From the NCBI GenBank assembly GCA_029379385.1, contig CM055607.1, positions 35,275,235-35,339,234 on the forward strand: a DNA stretch of 64,000 nt, in the 5' to 3' direction. Origin of the DNA: Quillaja saponaria (lineage: Eukaryota > Streptophyta > Magnoliopsida > Fabales > Quillajaceae). The translations under genes and the position numbers were made by a program. Of the stretch, positions 50,838-63,038 are shown one piece after another (position 1 is the stretch's first letter; each line of letters starts with the position of its first letter). The notes under the pieces were generated by a model, which ran no database searches, was not told the origin of the DNA, and worked only from the letters and a program-made list of their open reading frames with translations.

Positions 50838-50945
50838 GTGAGTAGCTCTTGCTGGAGAAGCAGGGCACGTGCAATATCTCTCTGGCTCTTTGTTGCTCAA
50901 CTGGATTTTGCACGTGCTCCCCTTCTCCAACATGGGTTTCTCACC
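50838..50945 (+). ncRNA. MIR164: MIR164 precursor
   Basis: The mature miRNA lies at 50853-50873 and, as far as I recall, agrees with miR164a/b at all 21 positions (starts TGGAGAAG, ends CACGTGCA). The star strand (about 50911-50931, starts CACGTGCTCC) pairs with it, and outer GTGAG (50838) and CTCAC (50944) close the stem. The loop of about 37 nt is unpaired or weakly paired. miR164 directs cleavage of NAC transcripts (CUC1/CUC2, NAC1, ORE1 types), setting organ boundaries and leaf ageing. Its place between uL18 and RPL22 matches Arabidopsis MIR164C (At5g27807), although the mature 3' base is the A of the a/b form. Confidence 0.96.
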
Positions 50946-53689
50946 TATTTCTTTCTCTTGCACTCTATGCATCTGAAATTTTTTGCGTCATAATGCTAGG
51001 TAATTCTACAGTATTTATGTTGTTTTTTTTCATACAAAATTTGTACTGCACATGAAACTATGCTTTGAATTGTGCTTATACACATCAATACTACTAAAAA
51101 TTGGAGCTTGTCACTGTTAGTCATGAAAGCAAATCGGTGCATGCAATCTACGTGCCTCTTCATCTAGGATGGTACCATTTTAGAACAATTGTTGTTATTT
51201 GGATTTAAATGGTTTGGATGCACACTTATAAAACAGATTTCATTCTTCTTGTAAAAGTAATTGTAGTACGGTAACATTGTACAAATTACGGAACCTTTTT
51301 TATGCTGCCAAAATTTTGTTCCACTTATGTTTTGAAGCAGGGCCAATTGGAACATACTGCCATGTTCAGCTTGGCAGAAGATGAGAAGAAAGAAAAAAGA
51401 TGATATAAATGGCCTAGCTGTATACCAAAGTAGAGGATGAGAACCTGACATAAAACACTAGATAAATAAATATCTTAGCCAACTTGAGAGTTGCCAAGAA
51501 GACAGGAAAGGGGACAATTCAACTGTTTTAGTTTGTGCAACAAACTGCAATGCATTTTCCTATTTCTTGCAAAACGACTTGTACTTTTCATCAATTCTCA
51601 GATTGTGTTGTTTTTCAGTACCTATCCAACACAAACCCCAACTGTTCACTCTTTCAAAAGAAGATCTCTTCATACATTAGGAAACAAATTCTTCGTTTCA
51701 GTCACCTGGTGACTATGCTCTATAAGAAGCTGAGGTAAACAATTTTACAGACTTGGAAAATGATCCGGACAGAGGGAAGTTGTGGTATAAGATGGCACGA
51801 AATGAGTATGATGGAGAGCTAGGCAGTCAAAGAGAAGGTCTCCTAAGCAAGGAGGCAGTACTAGTACCACTACTGCAAGTCTGCAACAACTTTTGCCTTA
51901 GAAAGTGGGGGACTCTGATCTGTTTTTTCTGTTCCTGGGCTTTTTCTAGTTATGAATTTATGTCAAAGTGGAAAAACAAAATCTTTGATGGGCCATTTGG
52001 TTGTTGGAAATTGAAGACTGGAAGGCGGGCACGAAGGGAAAATGGCAGTGGTAGTACTAATGCCATTACTGTAGTACTGCCTGAATTGAAGAACCTTAAA
52101 ATGCAAGCAAAGCAACGGTGTAATGTAAGAAAAAGATAGTGACGCAAAGGAATATCTGGTGCTATTTGAACACGCAATGCACAAATATCTAAGTTTGAAG
52201 AGTATTATTTTTGGGTAATGCTTATGTCACGTGGTTGTAGCTGAGGGAAGCCGGGTGGCTAGGAAAGGCAGATTGATCAGATTAGTACCTGACGCTGGAG
52301 TTTGATCAGTCTGATCTCTGATGGGTGGGTCATGGTTCCACTCCACTAGAAGAAGCTGACTCAGTATCCTGCCATGATTCAAGCCAATTAATTTTTGTTT
52401 AAAATAAGAAAAAAGAACACCTTGGCTGTTGTGTATTATCATTTACCAGGTATCTCTGCACATCTAGTAATCCTTCTTTCAGTTATCAATGCAAATCTAG
52501 TAGTCCTTCTCCCAGTGATGTATAGTTGAACTGCCAAAAATTGCCAATCTCAATTCTCAAGTCTCAGGTCTCAAATTGTTAGTACTCTTGATCAAGTTTT
52601 GAATACAAATAATTAGCATTAATCCAATTAATACAAGTATGGCAAAACAAAAAAAAATTTCATAACAGGGCAAGCTAGATATATCACTATTTGTGTAGCT
52701 TTTCCATTTAAGAATGCATATGCAGTTTCATGAATGCATGGTAGTATCTAAAGTAAAGTAACATTGCTTGAGGCACTAGTTATGCCATGGATCCCTCTAT
52801 ATCTATTCATACATGGGAGCACAAATGTAATTGACTTGGCGTCATGAATTCAAATGCAAGAAACAAGGATTAATTACCCTTTTATACTTGTTAAATTGTT
52901 TTTGCTCATTCATCTCTTATTTTCTTGGTAAAGTTTCTAATTTCTTATTACACAATCAATCTCAAATTTCACTATAAACAATTTCATCACCTAAATTGAA
53001 GTTTTCATCAGACAAGTATAATTTAGATTTTGCAGTCCATGAGATGAGGAAATAGGATAAGGTCCTTGATTTCCAGCATTTAGCAAAGTTCTTACAGATT
53101 TGGTCTGGTTTGTTGTTAGCAGAAGTAATGAGCCTTTGAACCTCATCTTTTTACAATGTAACCACACGGCAATCTTTGAAGAGGAAGAGGCAAAGGCAGA
53201 GGCAGAGTACTTGTGGAAAAGCAGAAATAAAAGCAGAGAAGCATAGCGATGCAATGATGAAAAGGAGATTATAGCACTAGCAGCAAAACAATGGAGGCAA
53301 TGGAAAGAAATGACTTAAGGTTTCCTTTCGTTTACTGTTGCTGGAAAATTAAGTTGTATTCTAGGTTCTCATTGTCGGATACTGTGGCTTTGATTTACTG
53401 CCTAAAAGCTCTATGTACTTCTTTAATACTACTGAAAGATACCAAGATTTAATAGTTACTCAACCCAATTTATCAAAGACTTTGCTGAAAAAATTAGAAC
53501 TACTATATAACATAAGCTACATCTAATATTATTTCTTATTTTATTTAATTATAACTTTCAAACTTTCCAGTTTGAGGTTGGCAATGCACAGTTGAAGAAC
53601 ACAGTTTATATAGCAACATTTCTGACATTCGACGTTATTTCTTATTTTCTATAATTAACTGACAAGGATTGGCGCAGATAAATTTTACT
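50946..53689. other. Intergenic region between MIR164 and KCS gene
   Basis: The MIR164 primary transcript probably extends into its left part. Open frames near 51753-52139 (plus) lack an ATG start and family features. No gene supported. Confidence 0.45.
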
Positions 53690-55051
53690 TCAATGATCAA
53701 CCACAGCTGGAACCTCCACTGGGTACTTGTGGATACAGTCTGACCAAGCATTGGAATCCTTCAGCTTGAGCTTGGAAATGCACTTCCAAACAGCACTATT
53801 ACATTTGAAGCCACTTCCAAATGCTATCTGCCAAACTCTCTGCCCTCTTTTTACCCTACCCTTTGCCTCAAGATAACCAAGAGAATACCAAATTGATGAA
53901 GAAGATGTGTTCCCAAACCTATGTAGTGTCATTTTGGAGGCTTCCACATCTCTGTCTTTCAAATTTAGTTTCTCCTTAATTCCTTGAATCACTGCTTTTC
54001 CTGCAGCATGAATGCAGAAATGGTCAAATGCCTTCTTGAAATCTAGCTGGTAAGGGCCTCTTTTTCTGGCAGGAGGCCAAATTTTCTTCCACAAAACCGA
54101 TAATCCAAACCGCATTAGCTCAGAATAAGGAAAAGTTGATACAGCTAGTGTTGTTACATTTGTTTTCAAAGCTTCTCCAGCTACTTGTATGATTGACCTT
54201 GACAGGGTCACCCCAGTGATATCCTCATCATCAGGCTCCTGCATGACACAATTATAAGAACTATCTTTAAACCCGTGATGGGTTCGGACTAGGTGCTTGA
54301 GTTCATATTTGGCTTTGTCTCTGTCCTTTCTACGATTTGATAACAAAACAGCAGCACCGCCCATCCGAAACAAGCAGTTGGCCAATAGCATAGACTTGTT
54401 TTTTCCTTTGTAGATATTGGAACATACAGATTCTGTGCTAAGGATCAAAACCAGGGAATTTTTATGAACTTTTAGGAGATCACGAGCCAACGAAATCGAC
54501 AGAATACCTGCACTGCATCCCATGCCAGAGAGACTATAGCTCTTGATATTGCTCCTGAATCCAAATTTATTGATAATCATTGAAGATAATGAGGGACTTG
54601 GGCATATTAGACTGCAATTAGTGATGAGAATATCTATGCTTTTGGGGTTAATCTTTTGCTTGGAAAGTAAATTTTGGACAATTGAAAAGAGTACCATTTT
54701 CACTTCTTCCATTGTATAATTCAATGTCTGACCTTCCGGGAATAGATGACTACCATTTGGTAGGCATGTTTCGCTTCCAAGACCAGATCTTTCTATGACT
54801 TTCGTCAGAAACTTGGCAGCCTCACCGTCAAACTTTTCCAATCTCGCTACATGTTCTATGAAGGAGGAAGTGGGTACCCGTAGAGAATGAGGCGCTCGAT
54901 AGCACATGAAATCGATGAGATAAACACGTTTTGAAATTCTGTGAAGGTATAACAGAGCAGCAAAGATAGCAGTGGCTACTAAAAGTTTATGATGGGTGAG
55001 GAAGATCAGTATCTTAGCCATGTATGGTTGTTCTAACATGAATATATCCAT
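53690..55051 (-). CDS. 3-ketoacyl-CoA synthase (FAE1/KCS type), intronless
   Basis: Condensing enzyme of very-long-chain fatty acid elongation in the ER, feeding waxes, cuticle or sphingolipids. Single exon, 453 aa, slightly short for the family (about 460-510). There is one clear N-terminal membrane stretch (about residues 12-37), where many KCS have two. The catalytic triad is present: Cys179 in SGMGCSAG, His348 in HFCIHAAGKAV and Asn381 in LHRFGNTSSSS (with His377). Other signatures are VYLIDFMCY, LANCLFRMGGAA and VRTHHG. The chosen ATG gives the sequence MDIFMLEQPY; Met5 or Met11 are alternatives. The subfamily is not certain (KCS12/KCS19-like lengths). Confidence 0.92.
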   Translation of the reverse strand: MDIFMLEQPYMAKILIFLTHHKLLVATAIFAALLYLHRISKRVYLIDFMCYRAPHSLRVPTSSFIEHVARLEKFDGEAAKFLTKVIERSGLGSETCLPNGSHLFPEGQTLNYTMEEVKMVLFSIVQNLLSKQKINPKSIDILITNCSLICPSPSLSSMIINKFGFRSNIKSYSLSGMGCSAGILSISLARDLLKVHKNSLVLILSTESVCSNIYKGKNKSMLLANCLFRMGGAAVLLSNRRKDRDKAKYELKHLVRTHHGFKDSSYNCVMQEPDDEDITGVTLSRSIIQVAGEALKTNVTTLAVSTFPYSELMRFGLSVLWKKIWPPARKRGPYQLDFKKAFDHFCIHAAGKAVIQGIKEKLNLKDRDVEASKMTLHRFGNTSSSSIWYSLGYLEAKGRVKRGQRVWQIAFGSGFKCNSAVWKCISKLKLKDSNAWSDCIHKYPVEVPAVVDH

Positions 55052-56036
55052 TTCTATTGCTGTTATTAGAAGTTTGGGTGATTTTTGACTATTTTACTAT
55101 GATAGTGACTCAATATATAGGCATGTTTGGTTGTGATGGGTTCCATACAATGAAAAATGGTGTTTCCCTGTTTTGGCATAACTAACGGAAAATTAGCTGG
55201 TCACGCAAAAGGCGTCTGATATAGTAAATCAAGTGCATAGGCTCGGAAGCAAATAATAAGTTTGTAATGGATGAATGAGATTTTTATGTTATGATCTTGT
55301 GTTTGTTGCCTTTATTAGCTTTCTTTTGTGTTTGTTGTTAATTTCAAAGGGAGGATGATTATTTCTATCCAGCATGCTGCCCCTCTAATGGAACAAGATG
55401 TAAATTCACATATAAAAGAAAGAGCAACGTGAGAACCACCCGTGAAATTACCAAATGGAACTCAATTATATGTCTTGTTCATATACTATCAGTTCGAATA
55501 ATTCATTAGTCAAAGCTCTTAGTATTGTAACGTAAGGAGTTGGGATTAAATATCGTCTTCACTTAGGATAAGTCTTCACTTAGGATAAACAGTTTATGAG
55601 AAATGAGAGAATTATCTCCAACTTATAAACTTGAACTTCTAACAAAAAAAAGAGAGGCAAAAGGGCAGTCCAGTGGCAGAATATTAACGCAAGCCTCTTT
55701 CAAAGACAGAATAGCAAGAAGCAGCCTTGAACATGAGCCTGATATAGCACTTGTTTTAGTAAACCGGTTAGAGGGGTATACATGTATGGTATCTAAACAA
55801 TTTCAAAGAATAATATAAGTGGCAAAGAATGCAAAATGGAGAACCGAACATCATTTGGAAACTTGCAACATTTTTTTATAGTTTTGTTAAAACCACATCA
55901 ATCAAGAAAAAAAAAAAAAAAACTTTAAACAACACCTAGTTCAAATAGATGCAGCATCTCAAGAGCAATCCTAGATAAAAATGTGATAACCGACAAATAA
56001 GGTAAATAACATTTCAATGTAAATGGATTCAGATAC
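55052..56036. other. Intergenic between KCS and RPL22
   Basis: KCS promoter side (minus strand) and RPL22 3' region. The duplicated phrase CTTCACTTAGGATAA at about 55558-55590 is a tiny direct repeat. No gene supported. Confidence 0.45.
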
Positions 56037-57057
56037 TCAATCTTCATCCTCTGCTTCATTCTCGGCAATGTTGAAGTACCTCAGTTCATAGACATTTCTT
56101 TCTTTGTTAGAAGCAATCACTCGGAGCCAATCCCGCACATTGTGTTTCTTCAAGTATTTTTTTGTCAAGTACTTCAAATACCTGGAACCAAATAAGTAAA
56201 AGGCATAAAAAAAAGCACACATATCATTTTTCATATGAAGGGGAAAAAAACAGCAGTGGCTATTTGTGGACCTCATAAAAAGTCAAAATAAATTCCCAGT
56301 TGACTACATACGCCCATACAGTTTAAAGGTAGAAATGTCATTTGCACAAGCAACACCAGGTCCTATATGCTTGGCACATCAAGCAAGCACCTCTCCACAA
56401 AGAACTTGTCATGGGCTCACGGAAACAACAGACTCCCTTATGCATGACTAAAATTTTGGTATAGAATGATCATTCAAATTTAATAAACTCTATTGAGGTC
56501 TAGAAGGGCTTGAGAAGGAGAGCATTATTCTCATCTAACCTAGCCCCCTCAAAGTGCTCATCATAGTCAATTGCTAAGGACAGACTGCATTTCCAGTCTA
56601 TAGGAACATAATTGAACACAATTCTAATACCAAGTTCAAGGCTTGGGGGTTAGGTCACGAGTGCATGTGCTAAAACTCCAACATACATAGCAAATATTGA
56701 TCTTTCAGCCAAATTTTCATAGCATTTCAAATAATAAACACCCAATTCAACAAGCTTGCATATACCAAGACGAAGTTAAAAATAAATAAAAAGAAGGAGG
56801 AAAAATCTATGAGAAAGAAATAAATACCGTTTTGAGAAGTTACTGTCAGAAGTAACAATGATTTTGCTTTTTTCACGAGTAACATTCACAATATCGCCAA
56901 GAGCACCTGCCTTGCCTCCAACCTTAATCCTCTCTTGCAGAAACTTCTCCAGCGATGCAATATCCATAATCTTGTCCTCTACTGGCTTTGAACAGTCAAT
57001 TGTGAAGGTGGCACCCTTCTTTTTGCCCTTAAGACCTGCTACTGTTCCTCGACTCAT
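56037..57057 (-). CDS. RPL22: 60S ribosomal protein L22 (eL22)
   Basis: Cytosolic large-subunit protein. Coding exons 56828-57057 and 56037-56181 give 124 aa, the plant length. Motifs: [36 protein letters not shown], then [35 protein letters not shown], and the acidic tail NEAEDED. The junction codon CG|G encodes Arg before YLKYL. The ATG at 57055-57057 lies in an exon whose leader part reaches 57070; a further leader exon ends at 57681 with a GTATTCC donor. Position and order match At5g27770. Confidence 0.95.
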
Positions 57058-57760
57058 CTTTAACAAGCCTCTGCAATATACAAGTACAATAATGAAAAAT
57101 GCTCACTATAATTAATTATATAAGCATCAATCAGTGGAACGAAAGAAGAAAGTTGCATACTTGCATTGCACATTAATAATATGAAAGAAAGCAAAGGTTT
57201 AATCCTTTTGTAGTCTATACAGAAAATCAAATATGATGTTCCCTAACTCATATCAAGCACGAATTAATGTAAGATATCCATGTTTAAATGGTACCCACAT
57301 TCGGATACACTCTCAGAATAGTAGAACGGTAATTTCATTTCATGGGTTCCCAGAAAATTTAAACTTTCAGCTCCGCTTGTTAGTTAACATTCTAATTTAG
57401 TCAAACTGAGATAAGCAGAAGATCCTGATGATTTCGAGCTCCAAGCATCTAAGCTTAAACCTTTCATTTAAAAATAAAAACAACCCTAATCACGTTTTCT
57501 CATCCTTTATCCTTCTGTCCAATAGTTAAAACAAAAACTTATTGCTTTCAATCAAGTAAAAAAGAAGATACATCAAGACTATTTCCTTTCAGGTTAGAAA
57601 CTTCACTTTCCTATAATTTCTCACCAACCAAAACGCGACACAGACAAGACACTTACACGAACATAAACAGAAAGGAATACCTTTGGCTACTGGGAAGAGC
57701 AGAACAGCTGAAGATGCGCGGCTGTGAGAAGATCGAAGAGACGGATAGGAAGAATTAGGG

Positions 57761-59037
57761 TATGGGTCTTATTAGAAGTGTTTGTTGCCATTGGGGCTGC
57801 GATACCTGGTCTCTGTGCTAAACGTCACCGTTTGCATTCTCTTTTTCCGGATAAGTAATTAGGGAGAAAAAAAAAGGAGCTAAAAATGTGTTTTTTTTTC
57901 TTTTTCGGTTTAGGCTGTGAGATGTTTTCGAGCCAATTTATATATATCTCAATTAACTATTTCTCTAATCTGGTTAAAGTCATTCATATGATACTGAAAA
58001 ATTTATAACAATTTTATTCTCTACAATCCTATATATATATAAAATATATAATTTTTGACTACCAATTCAATACTCGGAATGACAATATGTATTTTTATAA
58101 ACACTCGGGGTGATAACATGTATTTTCATAATGTATCCAATTTTCGAGGGAAAATGAAGTTTAGAATATGTCATTATTAATTTTTTAATACAATCTATTT
58201 CACTTGATTTGTTTTTTTTTTTTTTTTTTAAGAAGAAAAAAGAAGAAGAAAGCGATAGACCAACAAATGTAATCATTTGAGTATCGTAGTATAGATGAAT
58301 TTATATATTTCCAAAATTCTAAACCTAAAATGGAGACAAAAATCCAACCAAATAGGAATTAGTAACTAAATTATCGTGATAGAATAACGAAGAGACTTGT
58401 GCAATTCAACATCATACCATATATAAATTTCTCAATTAAGCTATCTCAAGGGTAAAGGAAAAAAAAAAGAAAAGGAAAGGAAAGCAGACTAACAAATTAG
58501 GAAAATATTAGCGATTTATTATAGATTTGTGAAAATTTCAAAATACTTCTTAACTTTCAAGTGTGAAGCAATTGAACTACGTGAGTTTCTGAAGTCATCT
58601 GCTCCTTTCAAAAGGTGATTGCATAAAAGGGGCTTGAGACACTTTTTTGAACCTTAGGTCCAAGTTATCTAAATATCTCCTCAAACCAAAAGGGCAATAA
58701 CAGAGAACAGATTGAAAAGCCAAGGAGTCTTAAATTTATTAACCAGGATGAGTAGTCTCCAACAGACATACAATGTGCTGTAAGACATGTTTGGGGGGAG
58801 TGAAAGTGCAGCTTCCTAAGCACTTCTACCCAGATCAAATTACTAGCAAGCTACCAGATATGAATTGTAAAATCCTGTGCAAAATTTGGCTTATCAAAGT
58901 TACATAAAACCAATAATAGTTTCAATGAAAAGAGACAAATCTTGTAGCCATGGATACAACTCCAGAGTTTGGTTGTAAAGAACAAATAATTCTTGTGTGG
59001 GTTATATTCATTGCGGGCTGTTCTATTTCTCGCAATA
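57761..59037. other. Intergenic between RPL22 and HIG1 gene
   Basis: RPL22 promoter region at the left, AT-rich spacer, then the HIG1 3' untranslated region. No gene seen. Confidence 0.45.
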
Positions 59038-61431
59038 TCAATCGGCATGATCAGCAGTTTGTTTTGCTTTGTGGTCATACCATTCAACCACTGCAGCCCC
59101 CGCTAATGCAGCCAGTGTAAGAGCCTGTGCATTCAGTCCTGAAATTAAATTGGGTGAGGAAGAAAGTTAATAAGTATGATATGTTAGATATTAACCAGCT
59201 GCATTATTGTTAGGGTGTTGGGGGGAGGGGGGATCAGTGAAAATGGAATAATATAACTTTAGAAACCTGAGATATAAAACATGAAGATAGCAAAAATTCC
59301 AGACATTTGTATTCTGTATGCAAATTTCTAAAACAAGATGTCTTGCACTGCTCGTGTAGGTGCTCTACATAGAAGATAGAAGCAAGCAAATGACGCAGAA
59401 GAATAAACAGGATATATATTTTGCTAGAAACCCTGAAGAAAAGCACAATAACGGAAACACCGTATGCATATACACAATCAAACCAAACAATCATTAGAAT
59501 CAAGGGATCCACTAGAAAATCATATAGAAGAAAAAACAACCAGTAAAATATGAAGTTTACTTCGAATTATTTTATGTTCTGTTCAATTAAATTCTGTCAC
59601 ATTATCACCTGTTTTGTAAATCCAAATGAAAAGGTTTCACCATTGCTTGGACCATATACCACATTTCAGAATTGTTAGAAATAGTAGTCTCAAAATTAGA
59701 ATGTTGTGGATGAAAATTATAGACCTATATAGCTAAGTGGTCTAGTAGAGTAATGCTAATTGCAATTTAGTTACTGCGCGCTGCTGGCACACCTGCTTGA
59801 TGTTTGTAGTAATCTGTACCAACTTCAATTCATCTGTAGTTGTACTGCCAACAGTACCAAAAAATTATCACAGATTTTCAGAGGTTTGTATGCACACCTA
59901 ATTTTAAGTTTGCAAGCATCAGTACCCTTTCTGTTAAGTATTAAAATAAGGGTAGAAGAGGATCGAGATCATCTGACAGCATATCCAATTTCATAGATAA
60001 GATCAAAAGCACAAAGGGATCAGGGAAAGATGATTCCAAATCTAGTTGTGAAAGCTCTCTATCTAAATGTCATCCAAAATAGAAAGAATAAAGAGAATAA
60101 GAGAGGGACGCTGATGCTGAGCAGCATCAAGACTAGTTTGAGATATTTATTTCAGCCAGCTTAGATCTGGCTCACGTTTACCTTTTTAAGTATAGATTAG
60201 AATGCTGTTTCTGTTTCTTTCTCACTCCTTTTTACAACAGCTTACAAACATCACAACTCACTCAACAATCAAGATCTCCTACATAAAAATTTTCTGATGG
60301 TATCTTCTTCCAAAGGTAAATTAATTTCTAAGATCTTAGATTCTCCAGAAACCAACATCTTTCATTCTTTTGTAAGATTTATGCCCTCAGATGGTTTCTA
60401 AGAGTAGGTGTCCTTTTAATAAGAACTTTTGCCATAAATTTCCGATGCTTTCATAGGCTTCCAGGCTATGAGATCTACATGATTTACTAGACACGTTGAC
60501 TTGAATCCAATCATACAAATCCATGCTATATAAAGGCCTGTTTATGATGTAATGTTAAAAAAAATAAAAAAATCACCTTTCCTTAATGCATAACTAAACT
60601 CAAATTATTAAAATGGCATACCAGGATACATCTTCGTGCATTATCTAAGGCATAATATAACATAAGTCACATTATAATTATGACAAAGGATAATGTTGTA
60701 ACCATACAGGCCTCCCTTATACTCATTCCAACCTCATTCATAATAAGCAAATGATTTGAAGCAAGAGGTAAGTGCCACATCAAACTAAATACGTTAAAGG
60801 ATGAAAAGACAATGAAACAAAACTAGGAACCTATTGTTTAGATTAAAAGAAACACTATAACCAAATAGATGTTATCCTTGGACAACTAATTCACGTGTAC
60901 AAGATTAAATCTGAAGATTTTTTTTTCCATTCAAATTCCTGAGCCATTACAGATAGTACTTAGACAATATAATCATTTTGTTACAAAATTAAACCCTTCT
61001 ATAGATACCAAACAATTAACAAACCATATCAACATTTCAGCAACATGACAAAGACAAAAATATAAAGCTTTTTAGTGTTATCAGAACCTACCTAGCGTGG
61101 ATGACCTTGACACTGAATTTGTTGGGGCGAGACCACTCGTAAGCAATCGAACCAGCTATACTGCTAGCCCATAAACACCCTTGATCCAAAGCAAAAAACA
61201 ATATTAAGAGAATAACAACTAACAAAACCTTGTACCCAAATCAGAGAAAACAAAAACCCAGATCAGAAAACATTTTACCCAAAAGAATTCGGTTTCTGTT
61301 GGTTACAAATCAAAATTTTAACGATTAAAATAAAAAGGTAATTGGAAAATTGGAAATTTACCAACAGTACGAAGCTTGTGCTCGACAACCCATTCCCTTA
61401 CAGCTTCGAATTTGGTTTTGGATTCGGCCAT
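59038..61431 (-). CDS. HIG1-domain (hypoxia-responsive) protein, with extra base at exon 3
   Basis: Small inner mitochondrial membrane protein of the HIG1/RCF1 family, linked to respiratory supercomplexes. Exons 61362-61431, 61092-61179 and 59038-59138. The protein of about 85 aa reads MAESKTKFEAVREWVVEHKLRTVG, then CLWASSIAGSIAYEWSRPNK (membrane span 1), then NAQALTLAALAGAAVVEWYD (span 2) and a short charged tail. The family joins exons 2 and 3 as AG|A CTG AAT GCA (RLNAQ). Here the only acceptor gives AG|G ACT, one base too many because of the CC at 59138-59139; read literally it ends after about 18 codons in the wrong frame. Matches At5g27760 or At3g05550 by position. Confidence 0.83.
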
Positions 61432-62440
61432 TTTATCGTTCAGAGAGGGATAGACGGGGATTTTAGACAGAGAAGTCACGCTGAGACAAAGAGCACGGTA
61501 GAGAGGAGCGAAGGGCGCCGGTACACGTGATATAAGGTGAAGGAAAAAGAAGAAAACACGAACTTGAAAACCTACGGCTCCGAGAGTTGGTTGATTCCCC
61601 GCGTGCCGCCTTTGTTTTTGGCTTTTAATATAAAAACGTTGGGACAAATATGTTGAAAAAAAAAAAAATCAAATACCAAAAAAACATGTGGAGAAAAAAA
61701 AACCCTAAATTAATATTTTTGTCCCTCCCTATAAAAGTATATGTTCCTAAAAAAGATTGATGGCAATTTTGTCTATCAATTTTTTTTAAGGATTGGTGGT
61801 ATTAAAAATTAAACAAGTGAGCAAATTTTCTTAATCACACACCAATCATTTAGGTTAGTTTTAAAATTTTTAATTTTATGAATGTTATTCCAATTTCTAC
61901 TACTATTGTAAAGAAAACCATGTAATTTTGAATGCGGTAAATTTTATAGTTTAGTTTTATAAAATGATAAAATTATTTAGTTTAGTTTTAGTTAAATAAA
62001 TTTGTAATCAAGTGAAATTCAACTTCAAGTTAAATTTCGACAAGTATAAAAATGTTTATTTATTTTAATAAATTTAAATTTGATTTATGTTCGATTGAAA
62101 TTCCTTAACCTAAACTTGTAGCCTGTTAAAAATTACAATATTTATGCTTCACAATAGTCAACAGAGTAGGCTTCGTAAGGGCTATGAGTTGTACTTTTCA
62201 AGCTTGGCAAACAAAAAATCGTTGACCCAACTCGGAATTTTAGGGCCAGACGGAAACATGTCTGCATGTATATCAGGCCGTCTTTTTCTGTACAGATACA
62301 TTGTCGAGTCGGTTCGAGTCTGGTCCAAAACCCGCTTCATCTAACTCGAGTCCACGGTAGACAGTCGTGCACATAAATGCACAGAACCATAACCTTCCTC
62401 TTTATAGACGCACCCCTCTGAGGTTATCTCTCACAGCTTC
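61432..62440. other. Divergent intergenic between HIG1 and SR genes
   Basis: Shared upstream region of two divergent housekeeping genes. A TTTATAGACG box at about 62401 is the likely TATA site of the SR gene. No other gene seen. Confidence 0.5.
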
Positions 62441-63038
62441 CAGAAGCTTTCACAGACGGTACTGAATTTCTAATCTCAGAGGCCCACTTCGCTTATCGCA
62501 GCTTTTCGCAGGTGAATACAACCTTTTCCCTCTTCTATCTCTCTCCTTTTACGTAGCGTTCGAACATCATTGCTGGAATTTGTTTTATTTGCTCTTGTCA
62601 AACCCTAAAATTCATTCTTTTGGAATTGTTTGAGTATTCGATGTCACATATCTGTTTAATTTTATACATTGGGGTTTTTGCTCTGCATTTTATGATTATA
62701 TACATTCTACGCTTTGATCGATTTCTCTTCCCTACCACCAATTTTTTTTTTAAATGATTCATTTTCAGCTAATAAATTTCTTTGCAGTATTTCAGCTGTA
62801 AAAGTAATTACTTTTGTGATGATACTTGATGGTTTTTTTTTTTTATATTTTATATTTTATTTTTAACATAATTGATGTTTCTCCTAGTGGCTTAGTTGAT
62901 GAAGGTGTTTACTTTTTGACTTTGATGAGTAGATTAAATTGTGTAGTAGATGAGCCATATAAATTGATTTCACAGGAATATATGCCTGTTTTTTGTTAGA
63001 GGGATACTTATATAAATTTAATTCTGGTTTCAGGAAAA

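Noticed and set aside
50849..51055. Open frame over the MIR164 hairpin
   Set aside because: A chance frame through the miRNA stem; the hairpin evidence is decisive.
51753..52139. 128-codon open frame after MIR164
   Set aside because: It begins with TTG rather than ATG, has no recognisable domain and lies in a region without splice or promoter support.
62300..62325. GGTTCGAGTC resembling a tRNA B box
   Set aside because: No matching A box, acceptor stem or cloverleaf around it.
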